A stretch of DNA of 64,000 bases from Sphingomonadaceae bacterium (GCA_947473355.1 CANJCQ010000003.1:20717-84716), one strand, 5' to 3'; numbered from the stretch's first letter, positions 35,642 to 45,489 are shown. Notes: a model not told the origin generated them from the sequence alone. Numbers and translations: made by a program.

Positions 35642-36343
35642 GTGACCGCCATTCAGGCGGGGGCAAATTCGGGGTCAAGAGGGAGAATCGGCGCGCGGCT
35701 GAGGGATCGTTATCTCGAAGTCGTTGCGTCGATCTATCTCTATAACGAGTATCGCGGCTATACAGCGCTCGACCGGGTGCTTGAGGCTGCGCGCGCGCGC
35801 TGTCCGGACGAGGCCGAATTCATCGCAGCCGTCGCCAGCCACCGCGACGATGAGCGCAAGCACTATGTGATGTTCAAGCGCTGGTTCGAACGGCGCGGCT
35901 CAATGCCGCTCAGCGTCGATCGCTCTTGCGGCCACATCGACCATTTCATCCAGCGCGTATTCGGCTGCAAGATCGACGAGCTTGATACATCGGCAGTGAT
36001 TGCGGATGGCAGCTCATTCGAGCGCCTGTGCCGGGTGATCATGCTCACCGAACAGCGCGGATTTGCCCAGGTCGAAGTGCTGCTGCGCAACCGGCTGATC
36101 CTTGCCGACCCGGTGATGACGCGGATTTTCACTATAATCCATGCCGACGAGCCGAGCCACTTCCTGCCTTATCAGCACTGGCTGGAGCGTCAGGGCAAGT
36201 CGCAAGGGCGCTGTAACGAGAAAATCGCGGACTGGTCGATCCACAAGCTGCTGATGCTGGTGAAGCTGCCAATGCTATTCTTCAATCGCGGGGCAGGGCG
36301 GCTGGTGGATTGGCCGGATGCGGGCGAGGGCCTGACCGTTTAA
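35642..36343 (+). CDS. Ferritin-like diiron protein
   Basis: A 233-residue helical protein with the diiron pattern of the ferritin-like fold twice: E36, then E71xxH74; and E137, then E170xxH173. The spacings (35 and 33 residues) are as expected for a four-helix bundle that binds two irons. A C-terminal hydrophobic stretch (LLMLVKLPMLFF) may touch the membrane. The start is GTG 35642 behind AGGAGA. Pairing with a peroxidase suggests a role in oxidative stress or iron handling; an oxygenase role is also possible. Confidence 0.75.
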   Translation: MTAIQAGANSGSRGRIGARLRDRYLEVVASIYLYNEYRGYTALDRVLEAARARCPDEAEFIAAVASHRDDERKHYVMFKRWFERRGSMPLSVDRSCGHIDHFIQRVFGCKIDELDTSAVIADGSSFERLCRVIMLTEQRGFAQVEVLLRNRLILADPVMTRIFTIIHADEPSHFLPYQHWLERQGKSQGRCNEKIADWSIHKLLMLVKLPMLFFNRGAGRLVDWPDAGEGLTV

Positions 36344-36345
36344 CC

Positions 36346-37497
36346 TCACTCGTGGATATGCGCCACCAGCGGATCGGCCATCAGTGAGGGCGAAAACGGC
36401 TTGAGCTGATCGAGCCTGCCGGCCTGCACCAGTTTCGGCCAATCGGGCTCGGCGATCATCGCGCGGCCGACCGCGACGAAATCGAAATCGCCCCGGTTGA
36501 AACGTCGCATCAGGTCATCAAGGCGGCTGGTCTCGATTTCCGATTGCTTGCCGTCGGCAAGGTTTGTGAAGAAGTCTGAATCGAGGCCGATCGAGCCAAT
36601 CGTGCAACTGGGAACTCCGGTGACCTTCTTGACCCAGCCGGCAAGATTCATGTCGCCCTCATTCTCGAAAGCCGGTTCCCAGAATCGCCGCTGCGAGCAA
36701 TCGAACAGATCGACCCCGGCCTCGACCATCGGCGCGAACAGCTCTTCCAGCTCTTGCGGCGTATCGGCCAGCCGGGCATTGAAATCGACCATCTTCCAGA
36801 ACGAGGTCCGCACGATCAGCGGCATGCCCGGCTCCAGCTCGGCACGGCAGGCCTTGACCACTTCGGCAGCAAACTGCCCGCGCGCACGGGCGCTGCCGCC
36901 ATAGCGGTCGGTGCGGTGGTTGAGCTCCTTCCACAGGAACTGATCGATCACATAGCCATGCGCGCCGTGCAGCTCGATGCCGTCAAAGCCCAGCTCAACT
37001 GCCTTGGCGGTGCCGCGAGCATAGGCGGCGATGACTTCGTCGATCTGGCCGTGCGTCATGCCGTCGCAAACCTGGGTGCCCGGCGCAATGAAGCCTGATG
37101 GGCTGACCTGGCCAAGCTCGGGCCTGAAGGCGACATCCTTGCCCGCGAGCGCATCGGGGCCACTGAAGATCAACCCGACGTGCCACAGCTCAGGCACGCA
37201 GATGCCTCCACGCGCGTGGACTTTGGTAGCGACATTGCGCCAGCCATCGAAAGCATCTTGCCCATGGAAGCGCCCCAGCAGCGGATTATCGCCCGAACTT
37301 GGATGGTCGATATAGACCCCCTCAGTGATCACCAGACTGGCCCCGCCCTCGGCGCGCCGCGCATAATATTCTGCCGCCTCGTCGCTCGGCACTCCGCCCT
37401 CGCAGACTTCCAGACCCATCGGCGGGAAGATGAAGCGGTTGGGCAGGGTGAACTTGCCGAGCTGGAACGGCGTGAACAGCGGGCTGAAATCGGTCAT
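36346..37497 (-). CDS. Old Yellow Enzyme-family NADH:flavin oxidoreductase
   Basis: A 383-residue FMN TIM barrel with LPNRFIFPPM at the start, IELHGAHGYVIDQFL in the active-site region and NHRTDRYGGS, the family signature. It lacks the C-terminal FeS/FAD domain of 2,4-dienoyl-CoA reductases, so it is a simple ene-reductase or demethylase-like member. It would reduce an activated double bond. It is the last gene of the minus-strand molybdenum-hydroxylase group, 18 bases after the secreted hydrolase, and ends 2 bases from the ferritin-like stop. Confidence 0.88.
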   Translation of the reverse strand: MTDFSPLFTPFQLGKFTLPNRFIFPPMGLEVCEGGVPSDEAAEYYARRAEGGASLVITEGVYIDHPSSGDNPLLGRFHGQDAFDGWRNVATKVHARGGICVPELWHVGLIFSGPDALAGKDVAFRPELGQVSPSGFIAPGTQVCDGMTHGQIDEVIAAYARGTAKAVELGFDGIELHGAHGYVIDQFLWKELNHRTDRYGGSARARGQFAAEVVKACRAELEPGMPLIVRTSFWKMVDFNARLADTPQELEELFAPMVEAGVDLFDCSQRRFWEPAFENEGDMNLAGWVKKVTGVPSCTIGSIGLDSDFFTNLADGKQSEIETSRLDDLMRRFNRGDFDFVAVGRAMIAEPDWPKLVQAGRLDQLKPFSPSLMADPLVAHIHE

Positions 37498-37515
37498 GCA
37501 GGTCGGCTCCGGGGG

Positions 37516-39663
37516 CTATTTGATCACCACCCGCGCGCGGGCGAGGTTACGGATGCGGGCGAAGGGGGTGCCAGCGGCGGCGGCGCGCTGCGAATATCCG
37601 CGCAGCACGGCGAAATAGGTGCCGGGTTTGGTGAAGGTGTAGCTTGTGCGGACCAGAGCGGTCGGCGCCTTGCCGCTGACTTCCGAGCTGACCGGATAGG
37701 CACCCTTCCCGTCAAAATCCCACTCTGCCTTGACCACCAGGCCAGTGCCGGGCGGTGCGGTGATCGTGCCAGTGAACTGGACGGGCTGGCCGACGGCAGC
37801 TTCGGCGCGCGCTGCGCCATTCGCGGTGAGAGTCACCACTGGCTGGACTCCGCGGCGCGCCGCAGCTGTCGCGGGAACGACAACCTGGCCCTCCACCACC
37901 CGGTAGCTGGTATTGCCTGGCGGCCTTGTACCCTTCTCGACCCATGCCGATACATCGCGCAGCGCTTGTTGCAGCACAGGCAGGTAAGTCACCACCCGGG
38001 TTGCGGCGTCCTTGTCCTCATTGGTGCCGTGCAGCGCATTTTCGGTGTACCACAGGCGATATTTGTCGGGTGCCTGCGCGCCATAGAGCGTATCGAATTT
38101 GCGGGCATACCAGTCCGCCTGATTGGCGACTGCCTCGCGGTCGAGCAGCGAGGAGACGACGATGATCCGGCCATTGAAGTGGCCGCTTATCGGCGCGCCT
38201 GCTGCGCCAGCTGCAAACAGCGGCCCGAGCAGCATCTTGCGCTGCGGATAGATTGGCTTGCCATCTGGCCCTCGAAACTGGTCGTAATTGGTGTAGCTGG
38301 CTTCCGGTACCTGGTGGCGGTGATAGGTCTGCGCCGCGAGGAAGTTCGAATTGTCGATCCGCACTTCGTCGCCTGGCTTGATCTTGGCCAGAGTGGCAAG
38401 GTCCGCGATCACGCCCAGAGTCACCACCTTGCCGGACAGCGCCAGCAGCGCGATGCGCTTGCCTCTGGCCTCGCCCGACAAGACATACATGTCGCCGCCG
38501 ATGAAGCTCTTGTCAGGCGGCAGATCGGCCAGCTCAAAGGCCAGCGGGCGGGCGGCGCCGTCGCTGACCAGCTTCTGCCATGCAAGATCTGCCGAGCCGC
38601 GACCGGTGTCGCGTGGCTGGCCAGGCAGGCGCGTCGGCGTGAGGCCTCGCGCTTCCATCTGTTCTGCAGCAAGCGGAACCGCGATTTTGGTCGGGAACTG
38701 GAGCCGGGCATTCGCAAAGCTTTCCGGGTGATCGAAGCCGAGGTAGCCGGGCTTGGTCCAGAAATCCTCGAAATAGCCAAGGTCGGCCATCATCATGCCC
38801 TGATAGACTGCGGTGAAGGCATGGACGCCCATGGTCTTCCATGCGAACCATGACTTCGGCGGAAAGCCCATCCGCGTCGCCTCGCGCAACGCGGCGGCCT
38901 GCTCGGCATTCAGTCCGGCATAGGGATCGCCGCTGCCGCCGGCGTCCATTGCATCGACGATTGCCGGGAACTTGTCCGACAGCAGGCGCATGGCATGCAT
39001 GCGGATCGAGAAATTGTTGGGCGAGGCCATCGGTGTGCCGATCACGAAAGGCACCGCGCCGTCCCAGACGCCGCTGGTGTGCTCGATCGAGCCCATCGTG
39101 CGGTAGGCGCCGCCGCTGCCGCCGTAGATATAGCCATAGATGCGTTTCGGCCCGTACATCTGCGCCGCCACGACCCGCGAATAGCGCGCCGCCGCCGCAT
39201 TGGCGCGGTAGCCGCCGATGGTGGGATCGGCGGCGAAGGCCGGGCCTGCCGTGGCGCTGGTGCCGCCGCCGTTGGTCTCGACGAAATAGGCGCCCGAGGC
39301 AGCGGCAAAGCCGATGTTGTTGTCGCTGGCCAGCACGGTTTGCGACAGGTTCTCGCTATCGGGCACCGGGGTCACATATTGGAAGAAGTGCCCTTGAAAC
39401 TGCTCCTTGGGCGGAAGGTAGAAGCTGAACTTCAGGTCTGTGCCCTTGAAGCCGCCGTGGACATAGCGGTGGCGAACCGGCGTGGTGCGCAATTCGTCCA
39501 CGTCGATGAAGGGCTCCTTGAACATGGCGTCGGCGGCGGGATTGGCGGAATTGGCATCAGCGCCCAGTTGAATATCTGGCGTTGCAGGAGCGGGATCGGC
39601 CGCAAGTGGGCGGGCAACAGTCAGCATGGCTGCGCCCAGCAGCAGTGCGGCAGTTCTGGTCAT
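37516..39663 (-). CDS. Secreted alpha/beta hydrolase-like protein with C-terminal PKD-like domain
   Basis: A 715-residue protein with a signal peptide (TAALLLGAAMLTVARPLAA), a large alpha/beta hydrolase-like part with the nucleophile-type elbow GGSGGAYR near residue 180 and a histidine near LHGTNED, and an Ig/PKD-like end (AEWDFDGKGAYPV, PGTYFAVLRGYS). It most resembles tannase/feruloyl-esterase-like or uncharacterised PKD-containing hydrolases. It probably works in the periplasm or outside the cell on an ester. It lies 2 bases after the nucleotidyltransferase gene. Confidence 0.7.
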   Translation of the reverse strand: MTRTAALLLGAAMLTVARPLAADPAPATPDIQLGADANSANPAADAMFKEPFIDVDELRTTPVRHRYVHGGFKGTDLKFSFYLPPKEQFQGHFFQYVTPVPDSENLSQTVLASDNNIGFAAASGAYFVETNGGGTSATAGPAFAADPTIGGYRANAAAARYSRVVAAQMYGPKRIYGYIYGGSGGAYRTMGSIEHTSGVWDGAVPFVIGTPMASPNNFSIRMHAMRLLSDKFPAIVDAMDAGGSGDPYAGLNAEQAAALREATRMGFPPKSWFAWKTMGVHAFTAVYQGMMMADLGYFEDFWTKPGYLGFDHPESFANARLQFPTKIAVPLAAEQMEARGLTPTRLPGQPRDTGRGSADLAWQKLVSDGAARPLAFELADLPPDKSFIGGDMYVLSGEARGKRIALLALSGKVVTLGVIADLATLAKIKPGDEVRIDNSNFLAAQTYHRHQVPEASYTNYDQFRGPDGKPIYPQRKMLLGPLFAAGAAGAPISGHFNGRIIVVSSLLDREAVANQADWYARKFDTLYGAQAPDKYRLWYTENALHGTNEDKDAATRVVTYLPVLQQALRDVSAWVEKGTRPPGNTSYRVVEGQVVVPATAAARRGVQPVVTLTANGAARAEAAVGQPVQFTGTITAPPGTGLVVKAEWDFDGKGAYPVSSEVSGKAPTALVRTSYTFTKPGTYFAVLRGYSQRAAAAGTPFARIRNLARARVVIK

Positions 39664-39665
39664 GA

Positions 39666-40229
39666 TCAGGCCCCTCCGAGATTCTCCAGCCGGGCGATAT
39701 CTTCCGCGCGGTCTATGTCCAAGATTACACCTTCGTCCGCCGCTTCGACGAATGCAACATCCTTGCGCGTCTTGAGCAGCGATCCGGCACCTTTATCGCC
39801 GGTGAGAGTGGCGATGTGCGGGAAGGCACGGGGCGCGAGCAGCACGGGGTGGCCGCTCTTGCCCTGCCAGCGGGGGACAGCGGCGAAATTATCGTTCAGC
39901 GCTGCCGCAAGGTCTGCTGCCACGCCATGCGGCACCAGCGGCATGTCGCCGAGGAAGATATAGGCACCGTCTGCGCCTGCGGCTGCGGCAATGCCGGCCT
40001 TTAGCGAGCCGGACATTTCGGGGCTGACGATGCGGATAACGTCGAGGTCCGGCCAAGGGCTGGTATCGAAGGTGAGTGGGCAGACCAGGATGACGCGGCT
40101 CACCGGTGCGGCGCGGGCGGCGCGCAGGGCATGGGCGAGGAGGGGTTCACCTCTGAATGAGGCGGAAAGCTTGTCGCTGCCGAAACGGCTGGCCTTGCCT
40201 GCCGCAAGGACAATTGCGGCAAGGTTCAC
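39666..40229 (-). CDS. MocA-like molybdenum cofactor nucleotidyltransferase
   Basis: A 187-residue NTP-transferase fold with AIVLAAGKASRFGSDK at the start and the metal-binding aspartate in FLGDMPLV. MocA/MobA-type enzymes add CMP or GMP to molybdopterin before it is put into a hydroxylase. GTG 40229 overlaps the XdhC stop (GTGA). Being next to XdhC and a molybdenum hydroxylase, it almost certainly matures that enzyme. Confidence 0.87.
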   Translation of the reverse strand: MNLAAIVLAAGKASRFGSDKLSASFRGEPLLAHALRAARAAPVSRVILVCPLTFDTSPWPDLDVIRIVSPEMSGSLKAGIAAAAGADGAYIFLGDMPLVPHGVAADLAAALNDNFAAVPRWQGKSGHPVLLAPRAFPHIATLTGDKGAGSLLKTRKDVAFVEAADEGVILDIDRAEDIARLENLGGA

Positions 40230-41203
40230 ACCCGGTCCCGCGCCGGGTTCATCGCCTGCATGACTTCGGCCAGAATTCCGGTCGCCACTTCCCACGGGGC
40301 CTTGCCGAGGCCAGGGATACCGGGGGAGAGATGCAGCTGTGCGAGCTCATCAGCACTTGCTCCGGTGGCCTGCAGCGCGGCAAGGCGTCCGCCCGCGCGC
40401 GATTTCGCTCCGATCATTCCGGTCCAGGCGGCATCATGGCGCAGGGCAAAGAGGCAGGCGGCGAGGTCGTGGTGGTCTTCGTGGGTCGCGCCGACGAAGG
40501 TGGTCCAGCGGTCGACGCCGATTGCGGCCAGCGCCGCTTCGATTGGCTCCCGCATATAGCGCGCCACCGGGAAGGGCGGCGGCGCTTCGGGGCCGTCGGG
40601 GCGGATCAGGATGGTCTCGAAATTGGCCTCGCCGGCCAGCTTGGCCAATGCGAGCGCGCCGGGATCGCCGCCCGAGACGATCAGGCGGCGCGGCGGATCG
40701 TAGCGGCGGGCAATGCGCAAGGGCGGTTCGGTGAGCGCCAACAGCGGGCCTTCGCCCAGTTCAACGCGCTGTTCACTGCCGTCGCTGGACCACAGGCAAG
40801 GGCGGCGGTCTGTCGCACATGCAAGCAGTTCCCGCGCTGCCGCGCTGTCCGCCGCGATCTGCTCGACCAGTACATGCAGCGCGCCGCCGCAGCGCAGGCG
40901 GATGTCGATCCACGGGCTGCCCATGCCATAGTGCAGCACTTGCGGCTGGCCATCCGCGAGAACTTCGGCGGCGTGGGCCGCGACATCGCCTTCGATGCAA
41001 TCACCCGAGAAATAGCCGCTCGCCATATTGCCATCGAACAGCATCTGCGCGCCCGGCCCGCGCGGCGCGCTGCCTTCGACCTTGAATAATGTCGCAAGCA
41101 CCGCGGGGCGACCGGCTGCCACGGCGACAGCCAGCGCCGGGCGCACATCATCGCTCCAGCCAAAGGTCGGCCAATCGGCGCCTGCGATACCCGGCGCAGT
41201 CAT
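40226..41203 (-). CDS. XdhC-family molybdenum cofactor maturation protein
   Basis: A 325-residue protein with both XdhC parts: the N-terminal XdhC/CoxI domain (VEGSAPRGPGAQML, SGDCIEGDVA) and the C-terminal Rossmann domain (LIVSGGDPGALALAK, ending in HLSPGIPGLGKAP). XdhC proteins bind and sulfurate the cofactor for xanthine dehydrogenase-type enzymes. It lies 3 bases after the cytochrome c gene and overlaps the MocA-like gene. Confidence 0.88.
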   Translation of the reverse strand: MTAPGIAGADWPTFGWSDDVRPALAVAVAAGRPAVLATLFKVEGSAPRGPGAQMLFDGNMASGYFSGDCIEGDVAAHAAEVLADGQPQVLHYGMGSPWIDIRLRCGGALHVLVEQIAADSAAARELLACATDRRPCLWSSDGSEQRVELGEGPLLALTEPPLRIARRYDPPRRLIVSGGDPGALALAKLAGEANFETILIRPDGPEAPPPFPVARYMREPIEAALAAIGVDRWTTFVGATHEDHHDLAACLFALRHDAAWTGMIGAKSRAGGRLAALQATGASADELAQLHLSPGIPGLGKAPWEVATGILAEVMQAMNPARDRV

Positions 41204-41206
41204 GCC

Positions 41207-41599
41207 TTAGCGGGCAGGCCGGGTCGAGATGTAGTTGACCACTGCAGCGCGCTGGGCTGGATCGGTGATCGCGATCACCATTCGCGTGCCGGGCACCATG
41301 CGGCCCGGCGCGGCCAGGAAGCGATCAAGATTGGTGCGGGTCCAGGTAAGGTTTGAGGCCTTCAGCGCTGGCGAATAGTTGAAGGCAGTCGAGGCTGCCT
41401 TGCGGTTGGCCAGGCCCGCTAGATTCGGCGCTAGCACGGCCCGTCCGCCGGGAACCACGGTATGGCAGGCGGCGCAGCGTTGCTGGAACAGCAATGCGCC
41501 ATCGGGTGCCGGACCGGCGGCGGGAGCCACGCTGGCCGTGGCGATCAGAACGGCGGCCAAAGCGGCAGTAGGTATTGCGAGAAAAGCTTTGCGGTTCAT
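41207..41599 (-). CDS. Periplasmic c-type cytochrome
   Basis: A 130-residue cytochrome c with a signal peptide (AFLAIPTAALAAVLIATASVA), a heme site C42-A-A-C45-H46, and a likely methionine ligand in GTRM. It overlaps the molybdopterin subunit stop by 4 bases, which marks it as the electron acceptor of that enzyme, as in other periplasmic molybdenum hydroxylases. ATG 41599 is chosen; a TTG two codons upstream is possible. Confidence 0.88.
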   Translation of the reverse strand: MNRKAFLAIPTAALAAVLIATASVAPAAGPAPDGALLFQQRCAACHTVVPGGRAVLAPNLAGLANRKAASTAFNYSPALKASNLTWTRTNLDRFLAAPGRMVPGTRMVIAITDPAQRAAVVNYISTRPAR

Positions 41600-43878
41600 G
41601 TCCAACTCAAGTCCTGTTTCCTGAAGGGCGTAGCGCGCAACCGCTTGCCCGTAGCTGAATAAATGGCGTTGCCGACCGCTGGACCCACCGGCCCGACGGG
41701 CAGCTCGCCCATCAGATCGAAGCGGTCATGGCCTGACAGCGCCTCGAAATGAATGTGGATTTCGGGGAGGCTGTCGCCCATGCGCAGCATCGGATATTCG
41801 TCGTAATTGCCTTCGACAATCGCGCCATTCCTGATTGTCACTTCCTCGTTCAAAGTCATGTTCAGGCCAAACAGCGTGCCGCCTTCAATCTGCGCGCGCA
41901 CTGCATCGGCATTGGCGACTTTGCCGCAATCGAAAGCGATGTCGATACGCTTAACTGCGAGCACCCCGTCCTTGCTCACCGCGACCCGCGCCACGGTCGC
42001 CATGGTCGAGCCGAAATGCGGGATGGTCGCCATCGGCCAGTTGGTGATGGCAATGCCCATGCCTTCGCCCCGGGGCAGCTTTTGCCCCCAGCCAGCCTTC
42101 TCGGCTGCCAGCTTCAGCACATCGCTCCAAGGCTTTTCCCACTTTGCCAGCAGCGCCAGCCGGTATTCCACCGGGTCGATGCCGGCGGCATGGGCACATT
42201 CGTCGATGAAGGTTTCGGTGATGAAGGCGTTCGAATTGAAGCACGGCCCGCGATAGGCGCCGTTCAGCACGTGCACCGGAAAATTGATGGTGGTGAGCTT
42301 TACATGGGGGATCGCGCCGCTGTTGAAATAGGGCGGATCGGCATAGCCTTGTGTCAGCTGGAAAAGCTTGCGGTCGCCGGCAAAGCACAGATCGCCCGAA
42401 ACAGCCTGCGGCAGGCCGCTGGCATCGTCGAGCACGGCGCGGAATTTGGTCGAGATCGGTGTGCGATAGCGGCCCTGGCGGAACATTTCCTCGCGGGTCC
42501 AGATCGTCTTGACCGGAACGCCCGGATATTGGCGGGCAACCGCGACAGCCATGCGGATGTCCTCGGCCTGGGTGCGGCGCCCGAAATTGCCGCCCATCGC
42601 GGTGCCATGGATCTTGACCTGCGCGGGGGCTAGGCCGGTTTCATCGACACTGACCCAGAAGGCCTGCATCGTATCCTGTGTAGCGCACCAGACTTCGCAG
42701 GTGTCCGAGGTGACCAGCGCCGTGCCGCCAAGCGGTTCCATCACCGCGTTTTCGCCATAAGGGCTGAGATATTCGGCCTCGACAATGCGCTTGCCGGTGG
42801 CGGTCGAAACATCGCCCTTCTTGAGCACTTCGTCGCTTTCGCCGACATCGCGGATCGAGCGCATGCCTTCATAGATGTCGGTCTGGTCGCGGTAATGCGT
42901 GCCGCTGCCCAGGTCCCATTCGACCGGCAGCATTTCCAGCGCCATCTTGGCCTGCCAGAAATGGTCGGCGACTACAGCGACGGCATGCTGGGCCTCGGAG
43001 TTACCCAGGCCAAAGCTGGTCTCGTCCTTGACCGGCGACTTGCCTGATTTGGCCGGATCGATCGCGATAACCGCGCGCACGCCGGGCATGTGTTTCACGG
43101 CATCCGGCTTAAAGCTTTTGAGCCGCCCGCCCATTACCGGCACTTGCTTCAGCGCCGCGTGGACCATGCCGGGGAGCTTGACGTCGATGCCAAAGACCGC
43201 CGTGCCATCGGCAATGGCGGGGATCGAGAGTTTGGCCGGGCTCGCCTTGCCGATCAGGGTCCACTCGGCCTGCGGCTTGAGTTCGGGTTCAGCCAGCAGC
43301 GAAATTTTCGCGGCTTCGGCGGCAACTTCGCCATAGCGCAGACTGCGCTTGCTGGCGGTATGGCTGAGCATGCTCTCCGCCGCAGTGATCTCCGAGGCCG
43401 GAACCTTCCAGCGCGCCGCCGCCGCTGCCTTCAGCCGCTCGCGCGCGGATGCGCCCAGCCGCATGGTGTGCGCCATGCGCACCTTGTCTGTGCCATGCCC
43501 GCCGAAGAACGGTAGCGAGCCCTTGGTATAGACACGGTTCTCGGCATAGTTGCGGTGGATCGAGGCGATTTCGACACGGATGTTTTTCCAGGCGCAACCC
43601 AGCTCTTCGGCGACGTTCATCGCCATCTGGGTCATCGTGCCATTGCCCGATTCGGGATTGGGGACGCGGACAGTGACAGAGTCGTCGGCAGCGATCTCGA
43701 TCCAGGGGGTGAATTCGAAGCCCTGCGCTGCGTCAGGCCCCCAGGGGGCGGGAGGCGGTGCCATGGCACTCGCCGCATCGGCGGGAGACAGCGCCAGCGC
43801 CATGCCGCCGGCCACCACGCCGGTGGTGACGAGGAACTGGCGGCGGTCCAGCTGGGGGGCGAGTGCAAGCTGGTTCAT
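41596..43878 (-). CDS. Molybdopterin-binding subunit of xanthine dehydrogenase-family (IorB-like) hydroxylase
   Basis: A 760-residue catalytic subunit of the isoquinoline 1-oxidoreductase/aldehyde dehydrogenase group. The N terminus has a twin-arginine-like signal ([20 protein letters not shown]). Cofactor segments include [11 protein letters not shown], and the catalytic glutamate is in [16 protein letters not shown]. It would hydroxylate an aldehyde or N-heterocycle with water as oxygen source. ATG 43878 overlaps the [2Fe-2S] gene stop, which rejects the longer frame. Confidence 0.9.
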   Translation of the reverse strand: MNQLALAPQLDRRQFLVTTGVVAGGMALALSPADAASAMAPPPAPWGPDAAQGFEFTPWIEIAADDSVTVRVPNPESGNGTMTQMAMNVAEELGCAWKNIRVEIASIHRNYAENRVYTKGSLPFFGGHGTDKVRMAHTMRLGASARERLKAAAAARWKVPASEITAAESMLSHTASKRSLRYGEVAAEAAKISLLAEPELKPQAEWTLIGKASPAKLSIPAIADGTAVFGIDVKLPGMVHAALKQVPVMGGRLKSFKPDAVKHMPGVRAVIAIDPAKSGKSPVKDETSFGLGNSEAQHAVAVVADHFWQAKMALEMLPVEWDLGSGTHYRDQTDIYEGMRSIRDVGESDEVLKKGDVSTATGKRIVEAEYLSPYGENAVMEPLGGTALVTSDTCEVWCATQDTMQAFWVSVDETGLAPAQVKIHGTAMGGNFGRRTQAEDIRMAVAVARQYPGVPVKTIWTREEMFRQGRYRTPISTKFRAVLDDASGLPQAVSGDLCFAGDRKLFQLTQGYADPPYFNSGAIPHVKLTTINFPVHVLNGAYRGPCFNSNAFITETFIDECAHAAGIDPVEYRLALLAKWEKPWSDVLKLAAEKAGWGQKLPRGEGMGIAITNWPMATIPHFGSTMATVARVAVSKDGVLAVKRIDIAFDCGKVANADAVRAQIEGGTLFGLNMTLNEEVTIRNGAIVEGNYDEYPMLRMGDSLPEIHIHFEALSGHDRFDLMGELPVGPVGPAVGNAIYSATGKRLRATPFRKQDLSWT

Positions 43879-44348
43879 GCGGCCACTCCCGCCGCGCGCT
43901 TGATCGCGGCGCGGATGCGGGGATAGGTGCCGCAGCGGCAAATGTTGGTCATGACCGCGTCGATTTCGGGGTCGCTGGGCTTGGGGGTCTTTTTCAGAAG
44001 GTCCGCCGCCGCCATCAGCATGCCTGCCTGGCAATAGCCGCACTGCGGCACGTTCATTTCGGCCCACAGGCGTTGCAGGGTCGCGCCGCCATGGCTGGCG
44101 AGACCTTCGATCGTGGTGACATCGGCACCGGCAAGGCCACTGAGCGGGAGCTGGCAGCTGCGGACTGCTTCGCCATTCACATGAACTGTGCAGGCGCCGC
44201 ACTGGGCAATGCCGCAACCATATTTGGTCCCGGTCATCTCCAGATGATCGCGCAGCACCCACAGCAAGGGGGTCGAGGAATAGGCCTCGACCCGCTGCGG
44301 CAGTCCATTCACAGTGAAGCTGACGGTCTCAACCGTATCGTCTTCCAT
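43875..44348 (-). CDS. [2Fe-2S] subunit of molybdenum hydroxylase (IorA-like)
   Basis: A 157-residue protein with a plant-type cluster (CGIAQCGAC and a later cysteine in AVRSC) and the second all-alpha cluster (CGYCQAGM and CRCGTYPRI). It carries electrons from the molybdenum site to the cytochrome. ATG 44348 follows AGGAGG by about 8 bases and is preferred to the GTG two codons upstream. It starts the enzyme operon; there is no FAD subunit. Confidence 0.92.
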   Translation of the reverse strand: MEDDTVETVSFTVNGLPQRVEAYSSTPLLWVLRDHLEMTGTKYGCGIAQCGACTVHVNGEAVRSCQLPLSGLAGADVTTIEGLASHGGATLQRLWAEMNVPQCGYCQAGMLMAAADLLKKTPKPSDPEIDAVMTNICRCGTYPRIRAAIKRAAGVAA

Positions 44349-44381
44349 GGCCACCCCCTCCTGCTGACCGATCAGGCAGGC

Positions 44382-44693
44382 TTACTTGATCGCCGCGAGA
44401 TCCATGTCGATCTTGGCGAGCACTTCATCAGACAGCAGATCGCCAGCCATCGGCTGGATCTGCTTGAGCGTCATCGAACGCGCCATTTCGATCTGGGCAT
44501 TGCCGACGAGGGCAGGAAGATGCTTGGTCAGCACGGCCTTGGCAGCCGGGTTGTCGAGCAGATCGCCGATGGTGCTGTCAGCAGTCGACAGCTTGACGGC
44601 AGGCGCTGCGGCAGCCGGCGGATCGATGGCGAAAGCGGGAGCAGAGGCAAGAGAGGCAGTCGCTGCGGCGACGGCGAGAAGCAATTTGTTCAT
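44382..44693 (-). CDS. Small secreted protein, unknown function
   Basis: A 103-residue protein with a clear signal peptide (LLLAVAAATASLASAPAFA), an alanine- and proline-rich linker, and a helical rest (STIGDLLDNPAAKAVLTK) with several methionines (EMARSM, QPMAGDL). AAGGA lies upstream of the ATG. It is 33 bases before the [2Fe-2S] gene, so it may be co-expressed with the hydroxylase. Resembles small proteins seen beside sphingomonad carboxylesterases, but I cannot assign a role. Confidence 0.65.
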   Translation of the reverse strand: MNKLLLAVAAATASLASAPAFAIDPPAAAAPAVKLSTADSTIGDLLDNPAAKAVLTKHLPALVGNAQIEMARSMTLKQIQPMAGDLLSDEVLAKIDMDLAAIK

Positions 44694-44859
44694 GATCAAT
44701 CCTTTTCCATTGAACAGAAGGGCACTTGGCACTCCAGATACACGCAAATCTACCGCGTGCCAGCCGGTTTGCACAGTCAACTAAGAACGCCCGGCAATTT
44801 TGCCGACGCTTCGCCGATAAGTCCCGGCGGATTGCGGGCCGGTGAACGGCGGACAGCGC

Positions 44860-45474
44860 CTACCTGCCGACAGTCCGTGATGCTGCTTGCGGCAGGGGTC
44901 TGCCGTCCAGCAATGGCGCGATGATCAGCCGGTCAAGAATCGCGGCAATCTCGTCAGCCGACCATGCATCGTCATGCGCCAGCCACCAGGCAAGCAGGTC
45001 GATGGTCGAGCCGGTGCCATAGACCACGGCAAGATCGGACGGCAGCCAGCTTTCCGTCTGATCCATACCTTGCACAAGATCGCGGGCCTGGCGGATGAAT
45101 TCAGCGCGCAGGATACCCGCTGCGCCGCCGGTCAGCAGGGCGAACCACAGCTTGCGGTTCTCGCCAACATGGCGGCACAGCGCGCTGGTCGTCCTGCCGC
45201 TGCCGCCCGAGCCGAGCAGCGGCATGACCATGGCGAGCAGGCTGGCGATCTCCTGGGAGGCGACATCGCCGAGCAGCGCTTCCTTGTGCGGGTAGTGGCG
45301 GAAGAAAGTGGCATAGCCGATGTCGGCGCGGGCAGTGATCTCGCGGATGGTCACTTGGTCGAAGGGCATTTCCCCCAGCAGCGCCAGCAAGGCACCGGTC
45401 AGCGCCCGGCGCGAGCGCACCTGCCGCGCATCGGTGGGCGCGGTATCCTGACGGTGAAGTATTCTCGCTTCCAT
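44860..45474 (-). CDS. TetR-family transcriptional regulator
   Basis: A 204-residue regulator with an N-terminal DNA-binding domain (VRSRRALTGALLALLG, TIREITARADIGYATFFRHY) of the TetR type. It is divergent from the first TonB-dependent receptor across 144 bases that contain two dyads built from the same half-sites. It is thus likely to repress the receptor and itself. ATG 45474 is chosen from where family similarity starts; the frame is open 27 codons further. Confidence 0.88.
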   Translation of the reverse strand: MEARILHRQDTAPTDARQVRSRRALTGALLALLGEMPFDQVTIREITARADIGYATFFRHYPHKEALLGDVASQEIASLLAMVMPLLGSGGSGRTTSALCRHVGENRKLWFALLTGGAAGILRAEFIRQARDLVQGMDQTESWLPSDLAVVYGTGSTIDLLAWWLAHDDAWSADEIAAILDRLIIAPLLDGRPLPQAASRTVGR

Positions 45475-45489
45475 GACAGAGCCGTAACA

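Noticed and set aside
37180..38853. 557-residue open frame on the plus strand
   Set aside because: It lies antisense to the Old Yellow Enzyme and secreted hydrolase genes, both of which have clear motifs and starts.
40157..41089. 310-residue open frame on the plus strand
   Set aside because: It is antisense to XdhC, which has both family domains and fits the molybdenum operon.
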